Shown here: positions 7,587 to 15,746 of the stretch, in pieces
Position numbering within the stretch: the stretch's first letter is position 1
Layout of the letters: each line of letters begins with the position of its first letter
Source of the DNA: Zhongshania aquatica
GTDB lineage: Bacteria > Pseudomonadota > Gammaproteobacteria > Pseudomonadales > Spongiibacteraceae
NCBI RefSeq assembly: GCF_027257955.1
Contig: NZ_JANZNQ010000017.1
Coordinates: 17,416 to 81,415 of the forward strand
Reading direction: 5' to 3'
Length of the DNA stretch: 64,000 nt
Translations under genes and position numbers: made by a program
The notes under the pieces: model-generated
What the model was told of the DNA's origin: nothing
Database searches by the model: none
What the model saw: only the letters and a program-made list of their open reading frames with translations

Positions 7587-9146
7587 CTACTCTATGACCA
7601 CCACATCACTCGCTTTTTCGTTCTCAGACATTTTTGGAGGACGCAGTAGTAATAAAAAGGGGATAGCGCACACCACTCCAATCGCCATGTAGTGAAAATC
7701 GCCAAGCATACCAATCACCGCGGACTGACGTTGCAGCTCGGACTCGACTCCAAGTAAGGCCCCCGCGGCATTTAAGCCATTCGACGAATTAACATATTCA
7801 ATAAGCGCGGGATTGAACGGCGTGATATTTTCGGCCAGAACGGCATGGGCCATTTTTGTACCGTAATCTTGATAAGCAAACGCTAACGCAATGCCCACAC
7901 TACTACCAATATTACGTAATAAACTGTAGAGCGAAGTGCCATCACCGCGATATTCAGGAGCCAATGTTGAGAATGTCACCGCTGACAATGGAACAAAGAT
8001 AAAACCCAAGCCCATTCCTTGAACCATGCCGCTAAGCACAACCTCCTGTACACCCACATCAGCATTGAAATTCGACATCCAATGCAATGAATACGCTAAT
8101 AAAATCATGCCACACAAGATAGGCAGTCGTGCGTCGACGCGGTGTAAAATTCGCCCCGATAACTGCATCGCAATCATCGTACCGATACCACGGGGTGCCA
8201 TTACCAACCCTGCCGTTATTACAGGATAGCCCTGCAGTCTTTGAAGAAATGGCGGTAACAATGCAAACGTCGAAAACAAGACAATACCCAGCATGGCGAT
8301 TAGCACTAAACCGCCAACTAAATTGCGGTCTTTAAATAGCTTGGGTGAGATAAAAGGTCGATCTGTCGTGAGGGTATGAGAAATAAATAAGTAAAAAGAC
8401 GCTATCGCCAAACCGCATTCAATAATTATTTCTGTGGACTTAAACCAATCCAAACTTTGACCACGATCCAACATTAGCTGCAGCGACGCGATGGCAACAC
8501 TTAAAAACAAAAAGCCGGTGAAATCCATAGGTTCAGAACGACGTGGCCGAGCATCTGGCAAGGCGGTTTTCAAGGCAAAAAACGTGGCAACGCCGATAGG
8601 TAAATTTATATAAAAAACCCAGCGCCAACTATAATATTCCGTAAGCCACCCGCCCAGTGCCGGACCAATAATTGGACCAATCATTACACCCACACCCCAG
8701 GCAGCCATCGCCGAGCCCCGCTTCTCAGGAGGGTAAGTATCAAGCAATGTTGTCTGAGACAATGGCACCAGCGCTGCGCCGAAAACACCTTGCAATAATC
8801 GGTATAAAACAATTTCTGTCAGACTGCTGGCTAAGCCGCAAAGCATTGAAGCAATGGTAAAGCCCGCTACCGCGATTAGGAAAATTCGCTTAACCCCATA
8901 TCGATTAGCGAGATAGCCAGTTGGCGTAGTCGCAATAGCAGAAGCGACAATGTAAGACGTTAAAACCCAAGCAACTTGCTCTTGAGACGCCGACAGACTG
9001 CCCTGCATATGAGGAAGAGCGACATTCGCTATGGTGGTATCCAATGCCTGCATCATCGTTGCAGTCAATGTACCAAAGGTCACTAAGCCGGTTGCACCGA
9101 GGGCAACGGCAGGAACGCTAGCCTTAGCTGCGCTCGACGCGCTCAT
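7587..9146 (-). CDS. emrB: MFS drug efflux pump, EmrB/QacA (DHA2) family
   Basis: A 519-aa inner-membrane proton antiporter with about 14 hydrophobic segments. LDTTIANVALP in helix 1, the GYLANRYGVKR motif A loop and GPIIGPALGG motif C identify the DHA2 drug/proton antiporters. With the EmrA-type adaptor one base upstream and an outer-membrane channel encoded elsewhere it would form a tripartite pump. The local MarR repressor is the first gene of the same operon. Likely cargo is hydrophobic toxic compounds such as uncouplers, fatty acids or bile-like acids; the sequence does not say which. Confidence 0.93.
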   Translation of the reverse strand: MSASSAAKASVPAVALGATGLVTFGTLTATMMQALDTTIANVALPHMQGSLSASQEQVAWVLTSYIVASAIATTPTGYLANRYGVKRIFLIAVAGFTIASMLCGLASSLTEIVLYRLLQGVFGAALVPLSQTTLLDTYPPEKRGSAMAAWGVGVMIGPIIGPALGGWLTEYYSWRWVFYINLPIGVATFFALKTALPDARPRRSEPMDFTGFLFLSVAIASLQLMLDRGQSLDWFKSTEIIIECGLAIASFYLFISHTLTTDRPFISPKLFKDRNLVGGLVLIAMLGIVLFSTFALLPPFLQRLQGYPVITAGLVMAPRGIGTMIAMQLSGRILHRVDARLPILCGMILLAYSLHWMSNFNADVGVQEVVLSGMVQGMGLGFIFVPLSAVTFSTLAPEYRGDGTSLYSLLRNIGSSVGIALAFAYQDYGTKMAHAVLAENITPFNPALIEYVNSSNGLNAAGALLGVESELQRQSAVIGMLGDFHYMAIGVVCAIPFLLLLRPPKMSENEKASDVVVIE

Positions 9147-9147
9147 T

Positions 9148-10299
9148 CTACAATTGCCCAGCCATTAGGGTTGCATCTCGGGCATTTTCAGAACTCACTG
9201 GACTGTCACTTTCAATGCCCAAAAATGCCAGCAAGGATTTCATTCTAGCGGGAACACCCGTATCAACTTTTACGCTCGCACTTAAACCTGCACGCAGAGG
9301 TGACTCATTATCGTGATGCTTAATAGCTAGCCGCACCGGCAGGCGCTGAACTATCTTCACCCAGTTGCCAGTTGCATTCTGAGGAGGCAGCAGCGCAAAT
9401 TCTGCTCCAGTTGCCTGGGCAATACTTTCTACAGTCGCGTCCCAACGCTCGCCCGGATAGGCGTCTATCTCAATCTCAACGCCCGCACCCGTCACTAACT
9501 TAGCTAACTGGTCTTCTTTAAAATTAACGACAACCCAGGGATTATTTGTCGCGACCACACTGATCACAGGCATGCCTGGCATTGCATACTGACCTAGCTG
9601 GGGCACTTTCGACGCCACACCTGCGATTGGCGCCTTAATGACACAGCGCTGAACATTTAATTGTGCCCGTTCAAGCTCTGCCTGCGCAGCCATAACCTCT
9701 GGATGACTAGACGCATCTAGATCATATTCGCCACCAAGTTGGGCTAAGGTTTCAGCGCTATCGCTCACCAATCTGCTAACGGTATTCCTTGCCACATTGA
9801 AATCGCGCATTGATTGATCCAGAGCGGTACCCGATGCCATGCCGCGACGAGATAAATCACTAATTCTCTGTTGCTGCTTAGTTGAAAATTCAAGATCATC
9901 TTTTGCCGCAGCCAAGGCGGCTTGCTTTTGTATATAAGCCGCTTTTAGAGACTCTATACGCATGTATGCCTGCTCAAGCTCAGCTTGCGCATCATGAAGC
10001 TCAACCTCATATGCTCTAGAATCAAGGGTTAGCAGAACCTCTCCGGCCACTACATGCTGATTTTCTTTAACATTTACCGTCGCAATATTGCCGCTAATTT
10101 CGGCACCAATATTTACTACATCAGATTTAATGTATGCGTTGTCTGTTGTCACATAACGCCCGCCAAATACGAATAGGTACCCAGCGATGAGCATTACACA
10201 AACAGGAACCACCAAAAATAAATTGCGACGCAATCGCCGCCGATCACCTAATCTTGGTTCTGCATTTGCACCCACTATCGGCTTACCTTCATTTTCCAT
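9148..10299 (-). CDS. emrA: EmrA/HlyD-type periplasmic adaptor of an efflux pump
   Basis: A 383-aa membrane-fusion protein: a single N-terminal membrane helix (about residues 27-46), then the biotinyl-lipoyl-like strand segment (YVTTDNAYI, GEVLLTLD), a long coiled-coil hairpin (about 95-190), and a beta-barrel with the VVNFKEDQL block typical of EmrA. It bridges the inner-membrane pump and an outer-membrane channel. The start ATG overlaps the MarR stop (TAATG) and the stop is one base from the emrB start, so the three genes are tightly coupled. Confidence 0.93.
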   Translation of the reverse strand: MENEGKPIVGANAEPRLGDRRRLRRNLFLVVPVCVMLIAGYLFVFGGRYVTTDNAYIKSDVVNIGAEISGNIATVNVKENQHVVAGEVLLTLDSRAYEVELHDAQAELEQAYMRIESLKAAYIQKQAALAAAKDDLEFSTKQQQRISDLSRRGMASGTALDQSMRDFNVARNTVSRLVSDSAETLAQLGGEYDLDASSHPEVMAAQAELERAQLNVQRCVIKAPIAGVASKVPQLGQYAMPGMPVISVVATNNPWVVVNFKEDQLAKLVTGAGVEIEIDAYPGERWDATVESIAQATGAEFALLPPQNATGNWVKIVQRLPVRLAIKHHDNESPLRAGLSASVKVDTGVPARMKSLLAFLGIESDSPVSSENARDATLMAGQL

Positions 10300-10799
10300 T
10301 ACGCACCATCCTTGCTAGAAAGTGTTGGCGTCTTGCCTGTTACGTCCACTTTCATAGCAGCATTACCTGAATCGCTAAAATTCTGCTTCACTCTAACTAA
10401 CATGTCTTCTAGCAGTTTTACTTCTGCGAGACTAAAACCATCAAATGCCAAGGCTCTAACCTCCTCTGCTATTTCATTCAGCTCTTCTAACAACGGCTCC
10501 GCTTTATCTGTCAGAAATAAACTTACCGCGCGCCGATCTCCCTCTTGTCGCTCGCGGAGAACCAAACCAGCTTTAACCAAACGATCAATATTCTGCGTAA
10601 CGGTGACCGGATTAACTTCCAAATGACCTGCCAAACACGCCTGATTAATTCCTGGCTCGCGCGACAACTTAAGCAACGTTAACCATTGAGGCTGGGTCAG
10701 ATTTAGATGCTGGGCACGACGCCGAAACTCCTCTCGAACGACTCTTGAGGTTTCGGCCAGCGTTGATGCCGCGACGGAGAATTGGCTTGCTCTTTTCAT
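10299..10799 (-). CDS. MarR-family transcriptional regulator of the emrAB operon
   Basis: A 166-aa MarR-type winged-helix protein, the first gene of the marR-emrA-emrB operon. The DNA-binding region shows LTQPQWLTLLKL, then NPVTVTQNIDRLVKAGLV as recognition helix, and RRAVSLFLT for the wing. Such repressors usually bind a palindrome in their own promoter and release it when a pump substrate binds. A paired palindrome lies just upstream (10820-10845), consistent with autoregulation. The start ATG follows AGGATG. Confidence 0.92.
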   Translation of the reverse strand: MKRASQFSVAASTLAETSRVVREEFRRRAQHLNLTQPQWLTLLKLSREPGINQACLAGHLEVNPVTVTQNIDRLVKAGLVLRERQEGDRRAVSLFLTDKAEPLLEELNEIAEEVRALAFDGFSLAEVKLLEDMLVRVKQNFSDSGNAAMKVDVTGKTPTLSSKDGA

Positions 10800-10819
10800 A
10801 ACACCATCCTAACAATTAG

Positions 10820-10845
10820 ATAGGCACCTATTCAATAGGTACCTA
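10820..10845 (-). promoter_or_regulatory. Candidate MarR operator, paired palindromes
   Basis: ATAGGCACCTA (10820-10830) and ATAGGTACCTA (10835-10845) are two copies of one 11-base box 15 bases apart; TAGGTACCTA in the second is a perfect palindrome. The pair lies 20-46 bases before the marR start codon, where an autorepressor would block RNA polymerase. Confidence 0.7.
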
Positions 10846-11099
10846 CTAAAAAATGCCGTATTACAGATAATTAAACTGGCGACATGAAAATATGGTGAAG
10901 CGCATTGCTTTTGAGAACAGCTTATTTCGCGCACAACGCTATGTGAAATGGTTTAACTAGATTGCAGCCTGCAGTCGCCGCAAAACATCAAAATCAATCT
11001 AACGTATTGATTAAATAAGGATTTAATATTTAAAGCGGTGATATGACAAATACGCCAAGATCTCTTCCCGCCTGAGGCGGGAAGAATTGTAACGACTTT
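10846..11099. other. Gene-free stretch between marR promoter and CBS gene
   Basis: No ORF or RNA gene is visible. It holds a perfect 10-bp hairpin at 11063-11085 (TCTTCCCGCC/GGCGGGAAGA, 3-base loop), 15 bases past the CBS gene stop; the structure suits transcript termination or 3'-end protection although no T-run follows. Confidence 0.5.
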
Positions 11100-11717
11100 C
11101 TAGCGGTGCAAGGAGGATAAATACAGTTCGGCAAACTTGGGTGGCTGCTGAATGGAGATATCCATTTTCAATTTACGCGCGATATCACTGGCCGAGATCA
11201 CGCCTCTAATTTGGTGTTTTTCACGCTCAACCACCAAGCAGTGCTGATGACCGGACTGTTTCAATACCATCAACACGTCGTTGACGGACATAACTTCAAG
11301 GTCGCTGTAATCAAACACTTTTAAATATTGACGCTTCCGCATCATATCAGCAACTTGAAGCTCTTCACGATTATATCCGTTCGCTACTTTCTTGATGATT
11401 TCGCTGCTGCTCAAGTCCTCAAGCGCGATGACACCAACAAATGATCCATGCTCATCTATCACCAGCTTTAAGCGAACATGTGAACGCCTCATCATTGTTT
11501 CAGCGTCAACCGCACTGCTGCTCGACTCAATCACTAGCGGCTCGAATACCTTAAAATCGGTGAACACCACCGTCGCGGGCGAATCACCGCTAATTTCCTG
11601 AAAATTTTCAGGGCGCACTAACTGATCAACTTGATCAGCTTCATATAATTCAAAATGTCTCATCGTCTTGTACTCTGAATAGTCAAATACCAGCAAATCA
11701 CCCAAGGTGATCCGCAA
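11100..11717 (-). CDS. Protein with paired CBS domains
   Basis: A protein of about 205 aa whose core is a CBS-domain pair (roughly residues 50-110 and 120-190), the module that senses adenine nucleotides. LVIDEHGSFVGVIALEDL and LVVEREKHQIRGVISASDIARKL are recognisable CBS half-sites. No catalytic domain is attached. The 5' end is uncertain: the longest frame begins at a TTG; an ATG at 11663 would give 187 aa. It follows the small exported protein gene by 11 bases on the same strand, so they are likely co-transcribed. Target unknown. Confidence 0.8.
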   Translation of the reverse strand: MRITLGDLLVFDYSEYKTMRHFELYEADQVDQLVRPENFQEISGDSPATVVFTDFKVFEPLVIESSSSAVDAETMMRRSHVRLKLVIDEHGSFVGVIALEDLSSSEIIKKVANGYNREELQVADMMRKRQYLKVFDYSDLEVMSVNDVLMVLKQSGHQHCLVVEREKHQIRGVISASDIARKLKMDISIQQPPKFAELYLSSLHR

Positions 11718-11728
11718 TTCTTTTTATT

Positions 11729-12016
11729 TCAGAGTGTTAAAGGAGGAGACCGGATAGAAGTATTGCCGTAGAAACGCCAAACTAAGCGCTGAAAAGCTTG
11801 CTTAGGAACACGTCCATCCAGCAAATAAATCGGTGCTATAGACGCACTGGAATCTAATAAAGCGAAGGGTAAATCGGTCGAATCAGGAACGCCTGCATCC
11901 AATTCAACCATGGCGCTAACGCTGCTTGGTTCTGCGGATTTCGCCAGATGATGGCTATCTGCCAGTGCAAAGCTGCACAGCATTAACATCATTATGGAAA
12001 AAACAATTCGTAACAT
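11729..12016 (-). CDS. Small predicted exported protein, unknown function
   Basis: A 95-aa protein I do not recognise. The N-terminus is a clear signal peptide: a basic residue, a hydrophobic methionine-rich core and a probable cut after ALA near residue 20. The mature part is about 75 aa without cysteine or obvious repeats and ends in a WRFYGNT segment. The ATG at 12016 is preferred to an in-frame TTG just before it. It lies 11 bases upstream of the CBS gene, so the two may be one transcript. Conservation is the only way to be sure it is real. Confidence 0.6.
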   Translation of the reverse strand: MLRIVFSIMMLMLCSFALADSHHLAKSAEPSSVSAMVELDAGVPDSTDLPFALLDSSASIAPIYLLDGRVPKQAFQRLVWRFYGNTSIRSPPLTL

Positions 12017-12019
12017 CAA

Positions 12020-12351
12020 AGGCCTATTTAAACCAACGCAGTACCCTACAAGTCTTAAACAATATAAACAGCTAATGCATACTTGGATACAATAACCTGT
12101 AAAATTAACAGCTTAATATTTCTCTATCTGCCTATATAGGTATAATTCGCTATGCAAACAGGCAAGTAATAAGCTTTAATTAATCTTTATAATCAATTAG
12201 TTAAATACTTGAAAGCACGCCTAAACATCAGCGCGCATAACAATAACTCAGTGAACAATGACTAGCCCTCGCTCGTCAGGTATATTTGTATGATTCCGGT
12301 ATTGAATACTCAAGCTGGCCACGGACTTTATTGACGTGAATAACAGGTATT
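12020..12351. other. Gene-free divergent promoter region
   Basis: 332 bases between the minus-strand exported-protein gene and the plus-strand FHA-EAL gene. It is AT-rich and must hold both promoters; I see no convincing -35/-10 pair, repeat or RNA gene. Confidence 0.5.
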
Positions 12352-13434
12352 ATGGATAAAACCTTCTATTTAGAAAGCTGTATCGCCGGTAGCAGTATCC
12401 CGCAACGGATAATGTTAGACGAACTGCCGCTAACCATTGGACGTAGCACTGACTGTGACGTGATCATTCACAGCTCAGCCCTCTCTCGTATTCATGCTCG
12501 TATAGAATCCAATAATGGCAAACTTATTCTCGTCGACCTAAACAGCACTAACGGCTGCTTTGTTAATCACCAACGTATTGATAGGAACACTGAATTACAG
12601 GCTGGCGATATCGTCCATTTTTCAAGTCTTGAGTACTGCGTAAAAACAGAGGCCGCTGAAGACGACGATGACGACAGAACGCGGATTTCAATTCAGACTT
12701 TACCTAAGCACTTTGCAATAAAAAGTCGCGAGTTCGGGGAGCTATTAGAAAAACAATTAGTCACCACATTTCAGCAAATTATCACATCTCGGAACGGCGA
12801 TGTGTACGGTTATGAGTTGCTTGGTCGCGGCAAGCACCCCCAACTTGGAGCCAGTCCATATGAATTATTCAAAATTGCAGAATCGCTAAATAAGCATATA
12901 GAACTTAGTGTGCTTTTCCGTCGCAGAAGCTTTGCTCAGGCAGAGTTATCGGGCATCGATAAACCACTATTTTTCAATTCCCACCCTGAAGAATGTCATA
13001 CCCCCGAGAAGCTTCTAACGGAACTAGCCGACTTACGTAAACTGCACCCCAAGCTGAATCTATTCTTTGAGGTACACGAAGCAGCAGTAACTGATCTCGG
13101 TGCCATGTCTGAGATTCGTAGAGGCTTAAATGATCTCAATATTGGTCTAGCCTACGATGATTTCGGCGCGGGTCAAGCGCGATTGCTGGAGCTAGCCGAA
13201 GCGCCACCCGATATTATCAAATTCGACATTAGCCTTGTACGTGGCGTCGGCAACAGCGACTCGCCTCGTTATCGCCTGCTTAGCTCCTTAAATAAACTCG
13301 TTAAAGAAATGGGAATTCAAACACTAGCGGAAGGCGTAGAAACAGAGCAAGACGCTATCGCCTGCCAAGAAATAGGCATTGATTACTTTCAAGGCTATTT
13401 TTACGGCCGGCCTACCGCAATTATTCTAAATTAA
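12352..13434 (+). CDS. FHA-EAL protein, probable cyclic-di-GMP phosphodiesterase
   Basis: A 360-aa cytosolic protein. Residues about 20-100 form an FHA domain (GRSTDCD, SRIHARI, DLNSTNGCFVN) that binds phosphothreonine peptides. Residues about 135-358 form an EAL domain that hydrolyses cyclic-di-GMP. The key residues are present although the signature reads ELL instead of EAL: YELLGRG, FFNSHP (Asn), FEVHE (Glu), YDDFGAG (Asp pair), IIKFD (Lys), LAEGVE (Glu) and FQGYFYG (Gln). It is therefore probably active. The arrangement suggests phosphorylation-dependent localisation or control of the phosphodiesterase. A GGDEF cyclase and a large histidine kinase lie about 1.3 kb further on. Confidence 0.9.
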   Translation: MDKTFYLESCIAGSSIPQRIMLDELPLTIGRSTDCDVIIHSSALSRIHARIESNNGKLILVDLNSTNGCFVNHQRIDRNTELQAGDIVHFSSLEYCVKTEAAEDDDDDRTRISIQTLPKHFAIKSREFGELLEKQLVTTFQQIITSRNGDVYGYELLGRGKHPQLGASPYELFKIAESLNKHIELSVLFRRRSFAQAELSGIDKPLFFNSHPEECHTPEKLLTELADLRKLHPKLNLFFEVHEAAVTDLGAMSEIRRGLNDLNIGLAYDDFGAGQARLLELAEAPPDIIKFDISLVRGVGNSDSPRYRLLSSLNKLVKEMGIQTLAEGVETEQDAIACQEIGIDYFQGYFYGRPTAIILN

Positions 13435-13612
13435 ATACAAAAACACGCCTCTATTCCTAGGTTTATGTCGTATCAATCACAAAGCATCGCTGTGGAACAC
13501 ATTCATTTTAAGCTAAGGTAGCAGCAAGCCACCGGTGATACATGAATTTGCATCATCGTCTGAAGCAATGTAGTTAAATCGCCACAAAATAAATAACTCT
13601 GGAGAATATCCT

Positions 13613-14662
13613 GTGATTAAAGCCCTTGGCTATGCCGCTAGTACGGCAACCTCAGCACTTGCACCTATCGAATTCGAACGTCGTGAGCCGGGAAGTCGTG
13701 ACCTAGTTTTAGAATTACTCTACTGCGGAATATGTCACTCAGATATACATTATGCCCGCAACGAATGGGGCTATAGCCGCTTCCCCATTGTGCCAGGCCA
13801 CGAGATGGTGGGACGAATAACAAGCGTTGGCAGCGACGTCAGCAACTTCAAAGTCGGTGATCTAGCAGGCATTGGCTGCTTAATCGATTCCTGCCGACAT
13901 TGCGCACCATGCCAGGACCACGAAGAACAGTATTGCCATAAAGGCGTTACTATGACGTATGGCAGCAAGGAACGGAAAGATACTAACGTCATCAGTCAGG
14001 GTGGCTACTCCACGAACTATGTCGTCGATACCGACTTCGCACTGCGAATACCAAGCTCACTCGACCTGAAAGGTGTTGCACCACTGCTATGCGCAGGTAT
14101 TACTACGTGGTCGCCGCTACGACGCTGGAACATCGGACCCGGCGATAAAGTCGGCGTGGTTGGTCTCGGTGGCTTAGGCCATATGGCGATAAAATTTGCT
14201 CATGCATTTGGCGCGGACGTTACCCTCTTCACTACAAGTGCATCAAAGGCCGCGGACGCAATGAGCCTTGGCGCAGATAGCGTCATTATTTCGAAAGACA
14301 CCGACGCAATGAAAGCCGCACGGGAATTCGACTTCATACTCGATACAGTATCTGCGTTGCACGACATTAATCCCTATTTATCCGCTCTTAAACGAAACGG
14401 TACACTGTGCTTGGTAGGCCTACCCGACCAGCAGCTCGCATTTAAGCCTTCACTCGTGTTAAGTAATAAAATTATTTCAGGTTCATTGATAGGGGGTATT
14501 AAAGAAACACAAGAAATGCTGAATTACTGCGGTGAAAACAATATTATCGCGGACATTGAACTCATCAATATCAATGAAGTGAATGAGGCATTTGAACGTG
14601 TCGTTAGCGGTGATGTTAAATACCGTTTTGTTATCGACCTTGAGACGCTAAAAAACAACTAG
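13613..14662 (+). CDS. Zinc-dependent NAD(P) alcohol dehydrogenase, cinnamyl-alcohol type
   Basis: A 349-aa medium-chain alcohol dehydrogenase of the YahK/cinnamyl-alcohol type, reducing or oxidising aldehydes and primary alcohols. GICHSDIHY supplies the catalytic zinc Cys and nearby residues, GHEMVG the zinc His, and the CLIDSCRHCAPC to EEQYC stretch the four Cys of the structural zinc. The GLGGLGH motif (about residues 182-188) binds the nucleotide. The start is a GTG at 13613 preceded by GGAG. It stands alone between the FHA-EAL gene and the convergent cyclase gene. The aldehyde substrate is not evident. Confidence 0.92.
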   Translation: MIKALGYAASTATSALAPIEFERREPGSRDLVLELLYCGICHSDIHYARNEWGYSRFPIVPGHEMVGRITSVGSDVSNFKVGDLAGIGCLIDSCRHCAPCQDHEEQYCHKGVTMTYGSKERKDTNVISQGGYSTNYVVDTDFALRIPSSLDLKGVAPLLCAGITTWSPLRRWNIGPGDKVGVVGLGGLGHMAIKFAHAFGADVTLFTTSASKAADAMSLGADSVIISKDTDAMKAAREFDFILDTVSALHDINPYLSALKRNGTLCLVGLPDQQLAFKPSLVLSNKIISGSLIGGIKETQEMLNYCGENNIIADIELININEVNEAFERVVSGDVKYRFVIDLETLKNN

Positions 14663-14673
14663 AATGCTCGGCC

Positions 14674-14712
14674 TATTCCCATCTTAAATTAGCCATTTTT
14701 TTGATGGGAATA
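14674..14712. terminator. Hairpin between convergent genes
   Basis: TATTCCCATC and GATGGGAATA form a perfect 10-bp stem with a 19-base T-rich loop, in the 62-base gap between the convergent alcohol dehydrogenase and GGDEF genes. It is probably a shared terminator, but no T-run directly follows the stem. Confidence 0.45.
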
Positions 14713-14724
14713 AAAAACCGGTCG

Positions 14725-15678
14725 CTACACGAAAATACCCTCAACTCGATTTCGGCCACCCTCTTTTGCTTTATATAATTGCTCGTCTGCCACTGACAAC
14801 AAACTATCTGGCTCACCTTCGCCGGGGATGGTACACGCCACACCAACACTTATCGTAACGCGATCCGCATTCTGTGATGTCGCATGCGGGACCGCGAGTG
14901 CAAAAACGCGTTCGCGAATAGCTTCTGCTTTAGTCAGAGCATCCTCTAAACTTGTTTCTGGCATTAAACAGACAAACTCTTCACCGCCGTAACGTGATGC
15001 AATATCGCGAGCGCGCCATTGATCTCCTCTAAGCGCATGTGCCACCATTTTTAAACACGCATCACCCTCTAGATGCCCATAATGATCGTTGTACTTCTTG
15101 AAGTGATCTACGTCGATCATAATTAAAGAAAGCGGTAATTCAGTACGACGACAAGCGCGCCACTCCGTCTGTAAACGCTCATCAAACCGTCGACGATTTG
15201 GAATGCCCGTCAAGCCATCCACTGACGCTAGCTCACGCAGTGCGTCCGTCTGAATTTTTAGCATTAGATGGGTCTTAACTCGTGCTTTCACAACCGCGGG
15301 ATTAACCGGCTTAGTGATAAAATCCACCGCACCAACCTCTAAACCCAAGGTTTCCTCTTCTGGGCTGTCTTGAGAGGTTACAAAAATAACCGGAATATCT
15401 CGGGTTTCAGGCGCAGACTTAAGGGCTTTACAAACTTCGATACCATCCATATCTGGCATAACAACGTCGAGTAAAATAAGATCTGGATTTTTTTGACGGC
15501 AAACTTCTAAAGCTTGCTTACCACTCGTCGCCATAAACACATCGCAACTCTCACTAAAAACTTGGTATAGCACTTGAATATTGACAGGCTGATCGTCAAC
15601 AACAAGTAATTTCGGTCGATCGGGGGACAATGCCCCTGGGGCAAAATCCGACGAGAACAAAGACTTACTTTCACTCAT
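14725..15678 (-). CDS. Response regulator diguanylate cyclase (REC-GGDEF)
   Basis: A 317-aa protein with an N-terminal receiver domain (about residues 23-140; phosphorylation site LLDVVMP, conserved TSQD and ITKP) and a C-terminal GGDEF domain (about 150-315) that makes cyclic-di-GMP from two GTP. The active site reads GGEEF, a functional form, and RARD five residues before it is the product-inhibition I-site, so the enzyme should be feedback-controlled. It lies 68 bases downstream of the hybrid kinase on the same strand, so it is the obvious phosphorelay output for that kinase. Confidence 0.93.
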   Translation of the reverse strand: MSESKSLFSSDFAPGALSPDRPKLLVVDDQPVNIQVLYQVFSESCDVFMATSGKQALEVCRQKNPDLILLDVVMPDMDGIEVCKALKSAPETRDIPVIFVTSQDSPEEETLGLEVGAVDFITKPVNPAVVKARVKTHLMLKIQTDALRELASVDGLTGIPNRRRFDERLQTEWRACRRTELPLSLIMIDVDHFKKYNDHYGHLEGDACLKMVAHALRGDQWRARDIASRYGGEEFVCLMPETSLEDALTKAEAIRERVFALAVPHATSQNADRVTISVGVACTIPGEGEPDSLLSVADEQLYKAKEGGRNRVEGIFV

Positions 15679-15746
15679 ATTTAAAATAACCTTCCGGTAA
15701 CTTTACACAAATACAACGATTGTTGTTAGTAATTCAAAAACTGGTG

